Source of the DNA: Talinum fruticosum | Taxonomy: Eukaryota; Streptophyta; Magnoliopsida; Caryophyllales; Talinaceae | Assembly: GCA_021018815.1 (NCBI GenBank) | Contig: JAITYX010000011.1 | Span: 5,780,501 to 5,844,500 of the forward strand | Reading direction: 5' to 3' | DNA length: 64,000 bases | Part shown: positions 60,340 to 64,000 of the stretch, in pieces | Numbering within the stretch: position 1 is the first letter of the stretch | How the letters are laid out: the number at the start of each line of letters is the position of its first letter | Notes under the pieces: model-generated | Database searches by the model: none | Seen by the model: only the letters and a program-made list of their open reading frames with translations | Told to the model about the DNA's origin: nothing | Made by a program: the position numbers and the translations under genes

Positions 60340-61790
60340 AAATCAACTTACGGAATTCCCGTACGATGCTTATAGAATTCTTCAATATGAACATTATTAA
60401 TCCGGATGCAAGAGACTATCTTTATGTAGAGTTCCCTAAACATGATTAATGGATTGAAATCTTACATACTTAGAGAACGAGACAAAGTAATCAAAGAGTC
60501 GTTGACCGAATATATATTGTGAATCCAGATGATGGGGAAAGATTTTATATGTGATTGTTGCTCAATCATGTTAAAGGCTCGTAATCATTTACACATCTCG
60601 GAACCGTTAATGGTATTACTTATTTAACATTCAAAGAAGTTGTAGAAAAATTAAGTTTCATGCATAATGATGCCAGTAGTCGATGATGTTTAATGGATGC
60701 ATCCATGACGAAAATGTTATCGTCATTTCAATGGTTATTTATCACTATTTGGTATACTATCAACTAACTAGAGTCCGTAATTAGGATGAATTCTTTCCAT
60801 TCATGACTAAGGATTATCTTTCAACTTCCTCAACAAATCATGATTTTGCACTCAATTTTGTTCTACTTGAAATATATCTTAACCTCCCACAACTAGGGCT
60901 TTACATGTTGTCTTAACCTCCCTTAACTAATTACAAGTTGATGATGGGGCTCAATTATCTAGGGCTTTACATGCTGAATTGTCCGTACGAGTGTCACTTA
61001 AAGATATGCATTGTGCTCAAAATCTCAATGATAACCAACGATTTGCAGTTAACACAATTATAGAGGCTATTAGCATAAACAACGGTGACATGTTTTTCAT
61101 AGATGGCTCGATGGGACTGGAAAAACATTCTTATATCATATCATTTTTGTTACCGTGAAACTTCAAGGTAAATTCGAATCATTACACCAAACTCTTGAAT
61201 TGCTGCAACATTTTTATATAAAACTAAAACGTCACATAAGACCTTTGGACTTCTAGTTACTCTACATACATCATCAATGTGTTGTCTTACTAGACAATAT
61301 GTTAAAGTGCATTTGATAAAACAAGGTTGCGGTTGTTATATGAGATGAAGCCACTATGACTCATCAACGTGCATTGAGGCTAGTGATTACGGCTTTAGGG
61401 ATATTATAGGAGTAAACTTCCCTTTCGAAGGCAAAGTGATGGTCTTTGGTGTAGATTTTAGACAAATCTTACCGATTATACCAAAGGGTACTAAAGGTGA
61501 GACAATCAATGCATGTTCCATCAAGTCAACGTTATAGACACATGTTCGAGTACTTCATTTGACACAAAACATAAGGTCTCGAACTAATGAGGATTTTGCA
61601 ATTTTCTTGCTTAGAGTGGGATATGAACATGAATGTACCGTCGATGAATATATAATCAAGTTACCACCATGGGCAACTAAATTTCAAGTGAAATTTGTAG
61701 TATTTTGCCATGAGTTTGGCATTGATTTTCCACCGTTCGAATTGAAACCGATGGAGATCAATGGTTGGTGATGGTTAGTTGTATATTAGA
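60340..61790 (+). pseudogene. Helitron Rep/helicase remnant
   Basis: Plus-strand pieces in shifting frames follow the Helitron order: EFFNMNIINPDARDYLYVEF and VNPDDGERFYM with TVNGITYLTFKEVVEKL (60375-60680); LNDNQRFAVNTIIEAI and the Walker A DGTGKTFLYHI (61110-61142; GATGGGACTGGAAAAACA); ATMTHQRALRLVITALG and FGVDFRQILPIIPKG (61340-61490); then THVRVLHLTQNIRSR (61540-61578) and IIKLPPW. These match the PIF1-like helicase of plant Helitrons. The Rep nuclease domain and the element ends (TC..CTRR) were not found. Heavily decayed. Confidence 0.85.
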
Positions 61791-61794
61791 ATTT

Positions 61795-63300
61795 ATAGAG
61801 ATTAGCCCTACAAGAAATGAATTGTCATAAGTTTTGCACTCGCTTCTTCCACCATCCGAATTGAAATTGATAGAGATTAGCCCTATAAGCACCACCTGGC
61901 ATTGAATAGGCTTAATTAGAAGATTAGAATTAGGCTCCTTTTGATTTGTGGGCTAGTCCAAACTATTTAAGAGGAATTTTATTTTGTGTATATATAGGGT
62001 TTGACTTGGAGTTGATATTGTAATTTCGGACTAAATTTCATGGTACCGATGTTTCTACTAGCTAGCTCGCTCTATTGCAACTTGTTTTGTTGATGTCTTA
62101 GTCTCGAAAAAATGTTATGGCTATAATTTAATTTTCTTTGACTTTTGTGGCATAATCGTATGGTGTTTACTGCTAAATTTGAATAGATGAGACTTAATAT
62201 TAGCTCCCGATAAATACAAATATAAGTACTTATTATAGTTATCAGATTACAAATTAAAAAATTTATTAGGTCAATTTATGTGAAACTATGTATCTTCGAG
62301 TAGAGTCCATTAATTCCTAATATTTAGTTTCATCATGTAAAAGTTTGACATTGTATTACATGGCGTTGGAAAATAATGAAACTAAAAAGGTGGAGCAACA
62401 AAAGAGTTTTTCAAGTTAAGCTATAATGAGACGATTATGCTATGTGATGTTCTTCAATATATTATGAAAAATGGACGTGGATAATGCATTACATGGCATG
62501 AAATTGGACAAGAAGTTACTCGGAGAATAGGACGTCCATATATAAGCACAAGTATGAAGCAATAAGAAGGGATTGACGTGCTTGGACACATGAAATATAG
62601 AAACTCGACTAGGTTGGGATCCTATTTAAGGAAAATTAAGGCTTTAGGAGAATCGTGAGATAAGACAATTAAGATATGTTTTTTTGTCCGACTTAATCGT
62701 AACTCATATGTGTACAAAATAGTCTAACCATATCTTACAGAGTCACTCTATTTTAATTCATCTATATTGATGTTTGATATTACGTAGGAGAATTCATCCA
62801 TCAAAAAATTCGAGAAAACGATGTGAGTTTATTACTTGAAGAAAAGTGGGACCAATTATATATTGAGGTTTATATACAGACCAGGAAAGTGTTTACATAC
62901 CTATTGTGGAACCTCCTATTATCAATGTTCAGGAATATAAGGATGGACTAGAAGAAGAAAATCACATTAAAACAAGGTTGGGGAAGAAGGAAATATGCAA
63001 ACTTACAAAATCATGAAGATTATGCTTATTTTCAATTAGTATTAGGAGATGAAGAAATTTTTTATAAGGATTTTGTTGAGTTTGTAAGTTAGCATGGTGC
63101 TGACAACATCCAAAATCTAAAAATTATAAATTTTCAACAATTTCTTGCAAATCTAAACTCCTAAACCATAAGCAACACAACCTATATACATAAATCACGA
63201 TCACACATTTTTTATTTAATCTCAATCACAATGAATATTAATTTGCATCAAATTCCCTAAAATCATGAATTTTATACTAAACAAATAAAACACTAAATCC
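61795..63300. other. No gene seen, one local duplication
   Basis: Degenerate AT-rich sequence after the Helitron helicase. AGAGATTAGCCCTA (61797-61810 and 61876-61889) and GAATTGAAA.YGATRGAGAT (61740-61760 and 61858-61878) each occur twice, so a segment of about 80-120 bp was duplicated. No coding signal is supported. Confidence 0.45.
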
Positions 63301-63319
63301 AACTAACAATATAGGAAAC

Positions 63320-63964
63320 ACTACCTTGAAGGTGGATGTTTGGTGGCGAACGAAATGCACGTTGGTGGGCGGCGAGCTCGGCAGCGGCTCGGCGAAGGGT
63401 GTGGTTGGTACCCTTACTCTCACACTCCCTTGACATCTCATCCCCTTTCCTTGTTCGCTCTAGCTGACTTTCACCGGGTTGGCGGCGGCGGATGGCCGGC
63501 CAAGTGCACCTGGTCGGCGACTAGTGATTGTAGACTTGTTGTCGGCATAGTTCGCTTACTCCTCGCTCTCGCACTCCTCGCTCTTGCACTACCTTTGTGT
63601 TCCGCCTCGTCTCGTCGCCCGCATTTGGAAACTTAAATGAAGGTAGCAACAGAATCGATGCTCGAAACGGTCCGTTGCTACCTTTTTTTTTTTTACACAA
63701 CGATGAAGTTTATCACTATTCAAAAAAATGATTTTTTTAAAAAAATTAAAATTAAAATTAAAATTTGTCCCTAGTTTTCCTAATTTATCGCTGAACCCGT
63801 TGCTAATTATAAAATCGACATATTTTTGTTCCGACACTAAACATGTGGCTAATCGACATGTGTCCTGTCAAGTGTCAATTTCCATCGCTAATTTCGTAGC
63901 TATCTTGGGAGGGAATTATTTCTACCACTAATTTCCGTCACTAAATAACAGTTTGTAGTAGTGA
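63320..63964. mobile_element. CACTA-type right terminus with GC-rich internal part
   Basis: Ends GTTTGTAGTAGTG at 63964, on the complement CACTACTACAAACTGTTA. Beside it are spaced CGCTAA/CACTAA-type units (63790-63945) like CACTA subterminal repeats. The GC-rich part at 63340-63620 stands out from the surroundings and may be the leader of the lost transposase or captured DNA. The matching left terminus was not found, so the left border is an estimate. Confidence 0.5.
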
Positions 63965-64000
63965 AGAGCACTCCAAAGAAATTTCAAGATGTTAGTTGTT

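Noticed and set aside
1..64000. CRISPR arrays, bacterial operons, tRNA or rRNA genes
   Set aside because: No regularly spaced identical repeats, ribosome-binding sites or cloverleaf-capable tRNA sequences were seen; the sequence is plainly a plant nuclear genome.

Overview
This is nuclear DNA from a flowering plant, most likely a eudicot. It is AT-rich, has introns with GT..AG borders, carries many plant transposon families, and has only three recognisable host genes in 64 kb. All gene names come from protein motifs recalled for the families; no search was run.

Host genes. (1) A CHX15-like cation/H+ exchanger on the minus strand (12231-16225, three exons, 807 aa). It reads intact, but the Asp of the family's transmembrane Asn-Asp pair is Gly. 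(2) An ABCG5-like half-size ABC transporter on the plus strand (31075-33002, single exon). It has a one-base frameshift in a T run that removes the last part of the membrane domain. (3) 8-amino-7-oxononanoate (KAPA) synthase of biotin synthesis on the minus strand (50472-56422, 11 exons, 474 aa). It is intact, ends in a peroxisomal AKL signal, and has a Mutator-like element in one intron. The three genes belong to unrelated processes and show no sign of joint function.

Left block (1-11.3 kb). The 3' end of a Ty3/gypsy element (LTR 1459-2730) abuts a minus-strand Ty1/copia element (gag remnant plus 5' LTR). That gag is split by a non-autonomous CACTA transposon (3629-5123, TSD AAC), which carries what looks like the promoter, first exon and part of intron 1 of a host ribophorin II gene. 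A 5'-truncated L1-type LINE (7344-11280) with a 14-bp target duplication follows.

Central block (17.2-29.3 kb). A Ty1/copia element (17214-29260, TSD GATCT) carries two later insertions. A CACTA element with a decayed TNP2-type transposase (17486-23267, TSD ATT) sits in its 5' LTR. A solo gypsy LTR (25266-26693) of the same family as the one at 1459 sits in its integrase.

Right of ABCG5 (33-50 kb). Layered LTR debris, a copia solo LTR (37083-38605), a minus-strand gypsy 3' end (39454 to about 42365) holding an orphan CACTA terminus, and LINE fragments. A GC-rich patch near 47.2-47.9 kb looks like organelle DNA inside a hAT-like repeat.

Right end (56.7-64 kb). Stowaway-like MITE, a PIF/Harbinger transposase remnant, a SINE-like repeat that also occurs inverted near 29.8 kb, a decayed Helitron helicase and another CACTA-type terminus.

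I see no new multi-gene system. The most informative points are the gene capture by the CACTA element, the well-marked nested insertions, the residue change in the CHX gene and the frameshift in ABCG5.
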